From Triops longicaudatus (lineage: Eukaryota > Arthropoda > Branchiopoda > Notostraca > Triopsidae): DNA of 64,000 bases. The stretch lies in contig JAGQDJ010000633.1 in the NCBI GenBank assembly GCA_022885665.1, positions 310,001 to 374,000 of the forward strand. The letters are read 5' to 3'. Of this stretch, positions 12,101 through 22,287 are shown piece by piece (position 1 is the first letter of the stretch; each line of letters opens with the position of its first letter). The notes under the pieces are model-generated. The model was not told the DNA's origin, did no database searches, and worked only from the letters and a program-made list of their open reading frames with translations. The position numbers were made by a program, and so were the translations under genes.

Positions 12101-15100
12101 ATCTGAAGTTCAGGCGGCGGCCAAGAAAGTTGAAGAGACAGAAACGGGTCTAACTCGGGAAGCCAGCGACATTGCGAAGGGAGCCGAAGACCTTTATGAC
12201 GAAAAGATCGCTTCAGTCACCGAAACCGTCAAGGACGTTTCAAAAGCCTTAGACCAGTCCGTTCGTGACGTTTCTGACTCCGTTGAGGAAGCTGTCCAGG
12301 AAGCTGCTAAGTCCTCAGAAGATATCGTTAACAATGTATCAGAATCCCTAGACGAATCTGTTCGGGATGCAACCAAATCCCTTCAAATTGCAACAGAAGC
12401 GCTGGACAAGTCCGTTAAGGACGCTGTTAAATCTTCGGACAAATTCGTTCAAAATGCTTCAAAATCCTTAGAAGAGTCCGCCCAGTCGATTGTCGAGCAA
12501 GCCACCGAAATTGTAAGCGAAAGAGTCAGTGACATTGAAACTGACGTGCGCGAACAAACTGAACAGATCGCAGAAGTAAGCAGTGGAATTGAGTCAACGG
12601 TAACTGACGCAGTCGCAGACCGATTGGATCACGTTGAAGACGAAGTACATGAGATCCGGGCTTGTCTTGATGCCCGGGTAAAAGAAACGACGGAAGTTGT
12701 TTCTGATCTTGCCGACGCTATCTCCGATTCTGTGGAAAAAGCTCAAAATAACATTACACGCCTTGACGACAAAATCGAAGCTCATGTAGAAGATTTCCAA
12801 GAGAAATTACAGGCTGATTTACAGCAAGCCTTGTCTCCTGTGAAACATGCGGAAGAAACCCTATTTCAAGCGGCTTCCGAAGCTCGGGACTACGTTGAAC
12901 CTACCCTCGAATCCTTCAGCAGTCAAGCAAAGGGATCCGTAGAAGAGACCGTGTCACAAGTTCAAGAGTCGTTCGAATCAACGCTAAAAGACATCAAGGA
13001 AGCTGCGAAGGATATCAAAGAAGCATCTGAGTCACACCTTGCGGAAGAAATCACCAAATTAGAAACCTACTACCAAACCGCAGCTGAAGAATTGTCTGCT
13101 GCAAAGTCCAGTTTAAAGGAATTTGAGTCCGACCTCCAGGACTTGAAAGAATCTGCTTTGCGCGACGTAACCGAGACCAAGGAATCAACGGAAGCTGCCA
13201 TTAAAGATATTGCGGAAGACAAATCACAGCGATTCGCTGAAAATTTGAGCGATATAGTTTCCACGTTGACCCAAAAGGTCGAAGATGAAACCAAAGATAT
13301 TTGCCGTACTATCGAAGACGCCGGTCATCTTGAAGCGACCGTTGTTGCAGAGACCGTAATCGATACTCAATCTCCTGTCAGCGACAAGCATGAACCAAAA
13401 GACAAGCCTCAACCATCCATTGAGTCTCCCGAATCTCCCGCAGTTTACGATTCAAGCGATTTAATCGAGTCCACGTTTCCGTCTGTAAAAGCGGTGTGCC
13501 CGCCGTTTAGACTTCAAGACATGACTCACGTGTATGAGAAAGCGGAGGAATCTTGTGTTTGTAGACAATCAGAATCCGCTGAAGTCTGTAACGTACCAAC
13601 TAGTCCTTCTCTCTCCAAAGAAATTCCCCAGTCCTTGAGCTTTTCCACAGAGCCTGAGACAGCTACTAAAACACCCCTGGACACTGAATCCTTTAAAATT
13701 GCTGAATCCGCCGAAGCCGACGCGTCGAGCAGAAGTCAAGTTGCTGTAACTCCCCAAGAACCGGTTTCCGAATCGTCGGTTCTTGTCGAAGATACCGACA
13801 TCGAGCTCGCAGCACCCCGAGGCGCTGATTCACGCAAGGTCAGCGAGTCGTCCGACATTCAAGTCACTACCCACACAACTAGCCTACTTCCCGAGGCATT
13901 GGAAGCTGCATCACATGAACCTTGCAGTGACTCAGACTCTAAACACAGCCCAGAAGTTAGTTTGCGCCCAAGTGAAGTTGAGAGCGTGCAGGAGGTGAGC
14001 AAATCCCCTAGTCCGGTACCTAGCAAGGAATCCGGCGTAGAATCGTTGGAATTGCGACTCAACGGAGACTCGAAGTTCGACGCTCTCAAGGAAACTGATT
14101 CTCTCGAGATTAGCGAAACGGCTAAGTCTGAAGGGTTAAGCAAGACACCTAGCCCCACTCCTAGCAAAGAACTACATTCTCTCGAATCCCAAGTCAGTGA
14201 CCACGATTCTGTCCTGAAACTAACCCAAGAATCTCATTCTCGTAAAATCAGCGAATCTGAAAGCGTACAGGCTTTCAGCAAGTCCTCAAGCCCTCTTCCT
14301 GAGAAAGAGAACCTTCTCGAACCCACGGAGTTGCACAGTGAATCTTACGGTTCCGAGGAAAAGTCTCGCAAATGCAGCGAATCCGAAAGCTTCCAAGCTG
14401 CCAGCAAATCACCCAGTCCTCTTCCAGCCAAGGAATTCGGGCTTGAGTCTTTGCAATTACAGATGGCAAGTGAAGAATATGATCCTAGAACCCCTCAAGA
14501 AAGCGACTCTATTAAACTTGGCGAGTCGGCTAACTCACGAGCCGCCAGCATGTCTCCAAGCCCTTGCAAGGAACAACTAGACGTCTCTGCTTTACAACCA
14601 GAAAGTGCTCAGTCACTTGAAAAAGTACACGAACCAGAAATCTCCCATGAAGTTAGCAGTTTGCCAAGTTCTAGTCCTATTAAAGAGTCAATTCCCTCCG
14701 AATCCCGTTTCGACGATCACGAATGTATTGAAAAAGTTTCCCACACTTCGAGCTTTTCCAAGGACATGGAGACTGAAAGTGTCACTGTTGTAAGTAAGTC
14801 ACCCAGCCCACTTCCTCCTAAAGACGATTTGCAATCCGAAGCCGATCACGTCGCAGTTGGTGTGTCAGAAGTTGTTCACTCTCGAAAAGTCAGTGAATCA
14901 GAAAGCTTGCCTGCTGCTAGCAAATCACCAAGTCCTCTTCCTTGCAAGGAAATCGCAAAAGAATCTCAAGAATTCGAACAAGACTCTCACGAAGTCAGCA
15001 AGTCACAGAGCGCACTGTCCATCGACGAAGCTGTCAGTCCATTCCAGCCGAAGGAAGCTTTGAAAGATACCCTAGAATCTATTGAACAAACAACTCAAGA

Positions 15101-18100
15101 GGTCGATTCTGGCAAAATAAGCGCGTCTGAGAGCTTTTCCGCTGACAAAACCCCGAGTCCTACTCCCAGCAAGGAGGTGAACGAAGAGTCTGTCGAACCA
15201 CAAAACAAAATTCCTACTGAGTCTCCCAAAGACAGCCATTCAGAGGATTTCCCTCTCGATAAGAAGTCTCCAAGCCCAGTTTCAACCAAGGATCTTGCTC
15301 TTAGCCTCGAAGGATCGCACGATTTTGAACCCAAGACCCCTGAAGAAACCGTAGTAAGCAAAACAGCTGAAACGGTTACTCTTTCCGAAAAAGAAGCAGT
15401 TTCTTCTGACTCCCATGCAAGTCTTGTCCATGATTCCGTTCAGCCAGCCTTAAGTCCGCTTGACGTACAGAAGTCTAGCGAACCAACTGGCTTGAGCACG
15501 ACCAGCAAGACTCCTAGTCCCATCTCTGAGCCTATCAAAGACCAAGAACTCGAATCCACCCATCAGTCGGTTCGTGTACCCGCTGTTATTGCCGATTTTG
15601 AAACTATCGAACAACACATTCAGCCTCAAATCCAAGAATTGGTGGAAACTGCTCAAGAAAAGGCCTCTGTTTTGTTGACCGAGTTGTCCCCTGTCCGCCC
15701 TGTTGCAGAATCCGTCCCGCTTACTCCGGAATCCAAATTAAAAGAGATCGAAGCTGCTGTAGAATTGACTGGTCGCAAGCTTCTAGAAGATATCGTATCC
15801 CTTCCAGAGCCAGAGGTGCACCAGCCAGCATCTCCACTTGATAAGGAAATCGAGCCGATTCCCTCACCTCAGCAGTTCTCTCCTCCTAAAGCTAGTTCAC
15901 AAGTGGTTCCGACCCCGGATGAAGTCGCCGATTTGCCTGTTGACGAAGACAACGAAGATGATGAAGAGATCAAGAGGACGTCGGCATTGACGGCATCCAC
16001 TCCCGAAACAAGCCGCACTGTTTCCCCAACGATTGCCAAGGGAATCAAAATTGACTTTGAGGAAGAACACGCTGTTCGACCTGTTGCTCTCGCTAAAGAA
16101 ATCATTGATACGTCCAGTCAAACAGATTACACTTACGTAACTTCACCTAAGACCGAAGTAGCTGCTGTAGAGCAACCAGCAAGTCCTTGTGTCTCTCCCA
16201 TTCCAGATGTTAAAGTCCACGCCGCTGTTGACAACAAAGAAGAAGAACTTGTCCTTACCCACCACAAGGAAGTAACTTCTAGCATTTCGGCGCACGACGA
16301 TGTTGAAATCGCAAGCGTAGAACATGTAACTGTCCAACGCATTGAGGGAACCTTTAGTGCCGTGGCACAGGAAGACGTTGAACCTTGCAGCTTGGACAGC
16401 CAAATCTCCTCTAGAACATACGATAAGGAATGTTCTATGGTTCCTGCCGTTTCTTCCGGTCCCTGTAGCTGGGAAACAACTGAGGACACTACAACCAAAC
16501 CAGCTTCTCCTCCAGGAGACTCTTACCACCAACCTGACAGTATTATCAGTGGGGCCACGGACATCTCCGGCTTCGCAACTTATCGAGAACCTCTGGATAT
16601 CCCCAGCGGTCCGTCCAGTCTTGAAACTGCTAGTCATACTGCCGAGGGCGAAGACAAATTCGATGTTGTGTCCCGAGTGTCCATAACTACCGTGCAGACT
16701 ACCCAGAGCCGACCGACCGCCTACTTGTCCTCCATGAGTTTCGATCAACCTAAAGTAGCCTCACCTTTCGAAACCCTCAAACGCTCTACTTCCACAGAAG
16801 AGTTTGACAGGCGAACAGCGTCTGGGGAGTTCACGGCCGACCGCTTTGTGGAAAGTAGTCAAAAGCTGGTTGAAGCTATCAGTCCGCGTCACCAAATTAG
16901 CGATGTGGAAGAATCTGCCAGTCATATACCACCCTTGACACCACGAAGTGACACCAGCCCGACATACGAAGCAACGGCCGATAACTTTAACCAGTTCAGG
17001 GATGAATGCTGGAGTCACCACACCAAGGAAGAAACTGAAAACGTGATTAAAGAGAAACGAGGCAGCTCGAAAGAAACTTGGTTCAGGACGGACCAACTCT
17101 TGTCACCCCGAGAATCTGCAGCCTACCTTGAGTCTACCGAAGGGTCTTTAGGATTCCATGGTGCGTTTACCACGACCACCACCACCAGGTGTATGCCTGA
17201 TGATGAGGACGAAGAGGACGAAGAAGCGGTAATGGCGGCCACGCGTCCTTGGGAACGTAGCGAATTTCACCCAGACTCCCATATGGACGATGCCTGGGAA
17301 AGCATACGTGCCGAGGAGTACGCTACTAGACACCCAGAGGAATACGAACAATACTCTGGTTACTATGAGTCCGAATCACTCGAGTCTCAACCAGAACTTC
17401 GTCAATCTGTCACTCACTATACAACCCGCGTGGTAGAATCCTCCGGTCCTATCACGGAGTCACATTTCACTACGACCACAACGACGACTACTCGCACCAT
17501 CTACCACGAGGTTGAAGACGACCACCTTCCCGCTCTTAGGAGTCACGGAACGGAATTTGCCGCATCGGAAGTAACGCCATCTGGCGAGGTCAATCGTAAC
17601 GGACACGAGGATGCTGACAGATATCAGGCAGCTGAAGAAAAACTGGCGAGCTGGGGTAAACCATTGGGTTTGCCCGCTCCTGTTACAACAACTGGTGGCT
17701 TGGAACTTGAGACTGTGACGAAATCTCCATTAAAGGAGGTAAAGCGCAGCACTACCCAAGCTTCCCCTCAAAAGCGATCCAAGCTTGCGAACGGAACGTC
17801 GCCCGCAGGAAACGCACCAGCCCCTATTTATGTTGATTTAGCGTACGTACCCCATCACGGACATCCTGATTATTGCGACGTCGACTACTTTAAGAGGGTC
17901 CGTGCCAGGCATTATGTGTTCAGCGGACTTGAACCATCCCCGGCTGTCCTGCAAGCCTTACTTGAAGCCAAAATGACTTGGACCGGAGAAGATAAAGACT
18001 TAGGTAACATAACGTTATCAAACTCTAGTTACGGATAGTTCGCTAGCTTATTGATTAGAGAGTCGTGTTAAGTATATTTCTTGAAAATGTTCTTAAAGCT

Positions 18101-18620
18101 TTGTGATGATGTGGCAATTTTTTATAATTTTGTCACGTATTTGCTTAGAGATAATTCAATCGATCCAGGCCTTGAAGGTCTGGCAGATAGACGCTTTCTG
18201 GATAAGATCGCAAGGGTTCATACTTTAGAGGTCGAAAAAGAACATATTTCAAATTATGGGAGTTTACAATATCACTAAACTGTACTTCGGTCTTACGCGT
18301 AGACCTCGACGAAGCATCGTAATCGTAAATGCTCTGAGACATTGACGATGTGAGGAGCGTAGAGCCCTTTTTCAAGACGCTTTAATCTTTTGATCACGTC
18401 GTGCTTTGGCTATTAATAATCTAATGTTTCGTTTTTATCCCTATATATAGACGTGACCATCATCCCAACTTATGATTCGGATGCTTTGGGAATGTGGGTA
18501 GCAGCGCATGAGGAACAACTCGCAGCCAATCGTATTGATTTGGCCCCTTCTGCCTCGCGATGCACCATCAACTTACAGGATCACGAAACCTCCTGCTCGG
18601 CTTACCGACTTGAGTTCTAA
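3170..18620 (+). CDS. futsch: Futsch / MAP1-family microtubule-associated protein (5' partial)
   Basis: Large neuronal protein that binds and stabilises axonal microtubules; arthropod counterpart of vertebrate MAP1A/MAP1B. Coding exons: 3170-3268, 3870-4042, 4430-4585, 4751-5028, 5175-5463, 5937-18003, 18451-18620. All join in phase and give about 4,409 visible residues. The first five exons plus the start of the sixth encode the conserved MAP1 N-terminal region, with landmarks LLSWD, HAGYT, YVFPGGQGDAALFGINGF, RHLDR and, early in the sixth exon, LLVWHPANP and ILFPGS. The 12-kb exon then carries a Lys/Glu array, an Ala-rich segment, an acidic Ala/Glu array, SPV repeats, a long helical block and KSPSP repeats. 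The light-chain-like C-terminus is split: YVDLAYVPHHG to LLEAKMTW ends the long exon, and VTIIPTYDS to YRLEF is the terminal exon. The reading frame stays open upstream of 5937 back to an ATG at 5895, but that stretch is intronic. The frame also runs past the donor at 18004 to a TAG at 18036-18038. The start codon is not in the recognised sequence. Confidence 0.96.
6481..7540 (+). repeat. futsch: Lys/Glu-rich repeat array within futsch
   Basis: The reading frame is a dense run of KEEKKE, KPKEEKKE and similar units (strongest at 6481-6860), thinning into Lys/Pro/Ala-rich sequence. Vertebrate MAP1B has a comparable KKEE/KKEI-type basic repeat in its heavy chain that is known to bind microtubules, so this is the most likely tubulin-binding stretch. 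The low-complexity coding produces long antisense ORFs that should be ignored. Confidence 0.85.
7549..7617 (+). other. futsch: Ala/Val-rich hydrophobic segment in futsch
   Basis: About 23 residues beginning VVAAAVVAAAAAGAVSALA interrupt otherwise highly charged sequence, directly after the Lys/Glu array and before the acidic array. From family knowledge, MAP1B has an Ala-rich segment at the same relative place, which suggests retention rather than chance. It is too Ala-rich to call a membrane span with confidence. Confidence 0.5.
7800..8240 (+). repeat. futsch: Acidic Ala/Glu repeat array within futsch
   Basis: Near-tandem units such as VEAEPEAD and VEAEPETEAE, from nucleotide repeats of the type GTGGAAGCTGAACCAGAA. 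The core is at about 7920-8130, and the acidic character continues to about 8800. It gives a strongly negative segment directly after the basic one. The repeat creates several long ORFs on the opposite strand with no independent support. Confidence 0.85.
9396..10098 (+). repeat. futsch: SPV tandem repeats (about 22 residues per unit) within futsch
   Basis: About ten imperfect units follow the pattern SPVxxVxAExDVKTxE, each containing an SP or TP site. Neighbouring units at about 9826-9950 are nearly identical over 66 nt, indicating recent tandem duplication. Proline-directed phosphorylation sites of this kind are typical of MAP1 heavy chains; actual phosphorylation here is inference. Confidence 0.8.
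11214..13340 (+). other. futsch: Long amphipathic-helix block in futsch (LEA/apolipoprotein-like)
   Basis: A short Phe/Gly/Ser-rich linker (contains SSFFGGLFGKK) is followed by about 670 residues almost free of proline and rich in Ala, Glu, Lys, Ser, Val and Ile. Quasi-repeats such as DESVRDATKSLQIATEALD and DKSVKDAVKSSDKFVQNAS have an 11-residue-like hydrophobic spacing. This is what LEA proteins, perilipins and exchangeable apolipoproteins look like, or a long coiled coil. It is unlike the flanking disordered, Ser/Pro-rich segments. Confidence 0.65.
13985..15540 (+). repeat. futsch: KSPSP phospho-site repeats within futsch
   Basis: About a dozen degenerate repeats of roughly 40-60 residues, each centred on SKSPSPLPxKE and often preceded by SRKVSESES. 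Clear units include SKSPSPVPSKE, SKTPSPTPSKE, SKSPSPLPAKE, SKSPSPLPPKD, SKSPSPLPCKE and DKTPSPTPSKE. Drosophila Futsch is known for a very long tandem array of KSP-containing repeats. Here the array is shorter and more diverged. Confidence 0.85.
18004..18450 (+). other. futsch: Last futsch intron, with in-frame stop available on retention
   Basis: Donor GTAACA at 18004 and acceptor TATATATAG ending at 18450. Splicing joins codon phase 1 to a 170-nt terminal exon encoding the conserved MAP1 light-chain end. If the intron is kept, the frame adds 11 codons after the donor and stops at 18036-18038, deleting the last 55 conserved residues. Genes called from ORFs alone would take that false end. 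Confidence 0.85.
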
Positions 18621-21600
18621 ACCCAGTTTTAAAGACAATCTCCCACCGTCTTTGAAACCATTCTCGAATCTCCAGTTTATCACACATTATTTTTTTCGTC
18701 CCAAAAACATCTTGAAATTCGACACACCGTAGGCTAGTACATTAGGGATTTTAGAGTTCACACTTCTCCTGTGGAACAAAAATATCTTTCTGCTGAGAGT
18801 AAAAATAAGAGTAACCTTCTATCTAAAGACACTTGTAAGTGATAAACGAAGCAGCTGTAAGTTTTCTTGGAGCTTTATGACTACCAAAACCTATGTCTTA
18901 CTTGGGGGTACGGAAGTGAAAGACTGCGAATTTTGTTCTTGGGAAGATATGGGGATTCCTTTCAATGCCAATTAAAAGAAGATCTGGAGGGCTAGATGGG
19001 AGAGAGGAAATATTGTAGCCTTATGTAAAACTTTTTTTTTAAAGTTCGACTTCGTGCCGCTAGTGGAATGTGATTTTGTGCCCAGTGCAAACGCGCTTTT
19101 TTTCATTTAAAAGTTTCCTTTTTTGCACACGGCATATCCGAAAAGTTCTTTCGCTTATTGAGCTCGTGACGTTTCTTGCGTTATTTCATGGGAGCGGTAG
19201 ACATTTTAAGAAACTTGAGGAAAGTATTTTGTTTTGATGACTTTTTTCGACCTCGCTTATTTCGTTGCCACGTCCTTACAAGTGTTAGTTAAACAATTTG
19301 AGTCGACTTAAAAAACACGTAAAGGCTCACGCATTGTGGTGGCAACTTTATTACGGGTAGTTTTGATTTTGTGACTATTAGTTTTAAGCGATTGGGAAAA
19401 CAGAATTCTTAACAATACGTCACTTTTCTTATTACATTCCGGGGCTTTTTGAACATTGAAAAAGAATAGGGGCTTTTTAAAGAAAGGGGGGATATTATTG
19501 AGTTTATTGATTATTCCAAAGTAGGTCTGCCGGTGCTAAGTATTGTGTTCGAGTCAGGCCTTATGACAGGGTATGTGATAGTCAATGCGTGAGCGAAAAA
19601 AAATCCAAAAGAAGGCGACGCGGGTTTTCAAAGTAAATAGGAACGACCTAGCATTTTTGAGTGAATATGAAGCTAGTTAACTTCAAACTTGTCTTACCAT
19701 CGACTTAAATAACTGACATGTGATAATTCCAACGTCGAAGGGAAAAGCGAAAGGGAAGCTGTGTCGGGGGCTTAAACTTGGGCGATAAACAAAGGGATGA
19801 AGAGATTTAAAAGGCGAACAAAACCTTCAAAGGAAAACAACAAACTGAGCTGTGGAAATAGAAAATAAGGACTTTAAAGAAATCTAGGCTTCCTTGCTTG
19901 GATTTTTTTCCGTCTGAACTTTTTTTCCCGGTTCCCAACTTGTTGAAATTAACTATGTATTAAACTGCTGCTGTAACTTCAACTACCTTCCCCTTCCTTT
20001 TCTTGTAAGCGAAAATACTACGCCCCATATTTTAATTCTGCTGTAACACACGTTCATTTCGTGTCGTTGTAACATGTTCTGATTCCTCGTTTTTAAAGTA
20101 TAATTAGGTTCCACGGTGAACAATTTAATTTCGAAGATTTTTGGTTTATTGAGTGTAAAAAAAACGAGGACCCAGACATCGCAAATGTATCCTTTGCGCA
20201 GTCCAAGTGCTTTTGTTTGTTGCTTCCGCTAACGAGAAAACAGCGCGCGCCTCTCCCAGTTCTATATTATGAACCCAAAGGCAAAATAGTATGTTTTTGT
20301 CCTTTGAACTTCATGTACTACCCAAGCAGATTTTAATTAAGATTAGGCGGAAATTTGTGAAGCCCAATAAAATTTAACTATAAACCAATAAAAGAAGTTG
20401 AATTTACTTGACTAAAAAAATAAATGAAAAGTAAAACAAACTATGCAAAGCATTTATATGCTCCTCAACTAGAATAACAGTGATCAATGTACGACGTTAT
20501 GCTTATGCCTATGCGAGGCAGCTTGTAGACCTTTGAGAAACCGAAAATGAGCGAAATTCATGCAGCGTTGTCTTATAAAATAGTATGCTGTAACCAAAAT
20601 CACGCACAAATGTTAGATTTTTAATTTATTTAATGCAGTTATTTCCGTTTCGGGGGGGGAGAGGGGGCAGAGGGCAATGCAATTTTATTGAACATTCGAT
20701 GTCGCCTATGTTCGGCATGATAAAGTATAAACTTCGAGATTATTTTTTACTTAATTTAATTTAACTCCCTAATCTTCCAAGCCATGGGCCTAATTTGATT
20801 CCGTTTATTCGATCGGCTCTTCAAAATTTGGCATTCATTAAGCACGCTGCATATCGTCTTTGAATTTGTAACGTCTTCATAATCAGACTTCATTAATGAA
20901 CAATACTTTCGCGTAACGCTTCGTCATTAAACAAAATGTAGCTCAGTGCTGATGGGTCATTGTGTTCTGGTCATGGTGAATTCACTTAGTGTACAACGCG
21001 TAGTGTATAAAAAGGCCTATTCCGTCAGTGTTTCCACTGCGCCTTACCCTTAATTCTGTTAATGACGTTAATTGTGAAACCCAACGCAGTCAATTTGGCG
21101 CTGGATACCATGCCGTACCCTTTGGCACCATTAAATCTTGCCTTAATGGAAGTTAAATCGATTACGCCTGTAAAAGTTTTTCGTAATTTATATGTAATCA
21201 TCCGAGTGCTCCGGGTAATTTAACAAGTGTTAAAAACCACAATAAATGATTAAAGGTCATGATTTCGAAACAAAACAAACAATAAATAGCACATGATTCA
21301 TTTATGCAATGAAATCTCGTCATAATGAATCCTTTTATAACGTATTGGAAACTTACGAGAAGCATGAAAAGCCCCGAGTTAATGTAACTGCATAAAATAA
21401 TCATCTGATTAAACAGACTTCGGATATGCCAAGGAGTTTTTCAGTTCCCAGGCGATTTATTATAACGGAGTTCTGATACATATCTGATTAAATAGCCCAA
21501 TATTTGCCTTTCTCAAAGATCAGCGAGTAAAAAACATTCACTTCATATAGTGCAACGGCATTTGCAGAGTGCTTCCCACTCAAACCCCATTCGAATGCTT

Positions 21601-22287
21601 TAGACCCGCACCCGAAGCATGTAGTTACAGGTGGGGTGATGTTAGCATAGGGAGGTTTGTTTTGGTCGATTTTTTTAAAGCGCTGTACAATATCTTACTT
21701 TACTCTTGTTGCAAGTTTGTTTAACAGACAACTCGCATTTCATCTCTAATACATTTGATGACTGTTGAAGAAGGATTACAAATTAACTGAAAAAGAAGAA
21801 AGTTCAATAAGAAGCTAATGTATTTGTTCAGGTCCAATTCAAGGAAACGCGTTTTCCATGTTTTTACTATAAGAAACTTAGCGTATCTTGCTGCAACGTT
21901 TACGCCCAACACAAGGTCAGGAAACAGAAATAAGGGTGGGGGGGGGGGGCCAAAGAGAACAATGCGAGATCAACATTAGGATATGGAGACAAGCGCGTTG
22001 TTGTGTTTCTTTGGTTTAGTTTAATAAGATTTAGCATTTGGAACGTACGTGATGGCAAGCCAACAACAGTTTTTTCACTTAATCTAAGGAATGTCACAGT
22101 TTCGCCCTTTTACGAACATGCCGCTGACTTTTTTCTTACTTTCGCTTTTCAGATATCTATAGTCTGGTTACACAAGAAAATTTCCAGCGAGTACAGTGTC
22201 ATAAAAGGGGCTTGGAGTAATTTTTTTATAAGCGAGAGATTTTATGTTGAAGAATTTCTTTCACCGGGTTCTTCGGTCGGCTTGATC
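18621..22287. other. 3' UTR of futsch and tail-to-tail gap with synaptotagmin
   Basis: No gene recognised. AT-rich sequence suitable for a long futsch 3' UTR. Two close AATAAA hexamers at 20366-20371 and 20387-20392 are plausible polyadenylation signals for the + strand. Homopolymer G runs occur at about 20651 and 21938-21949. The short ORFs in this stretch have no recognisable similarity. Confidence 0.5.
20366..20392 (+). terminator. Candidate futsch polyadenylation signals
   Basis: Two AATAAA hexamers 15 nt apart, about 1.75 kb after the futsch stop. Hexamer match only; no transcript end can be seen. Confidence 0.3.

Noticed and set aside
18508..18732. 74-codon frame downstream of futsch
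   Set aside because: Out-of-frame shadow of the true terminal futsch exon 18451-18620.
19545..19560. GTTCGAGTC, tRNA B-box-like
   Set aside because: No matching acceptor stem, anticodon arm or A-box upstream.
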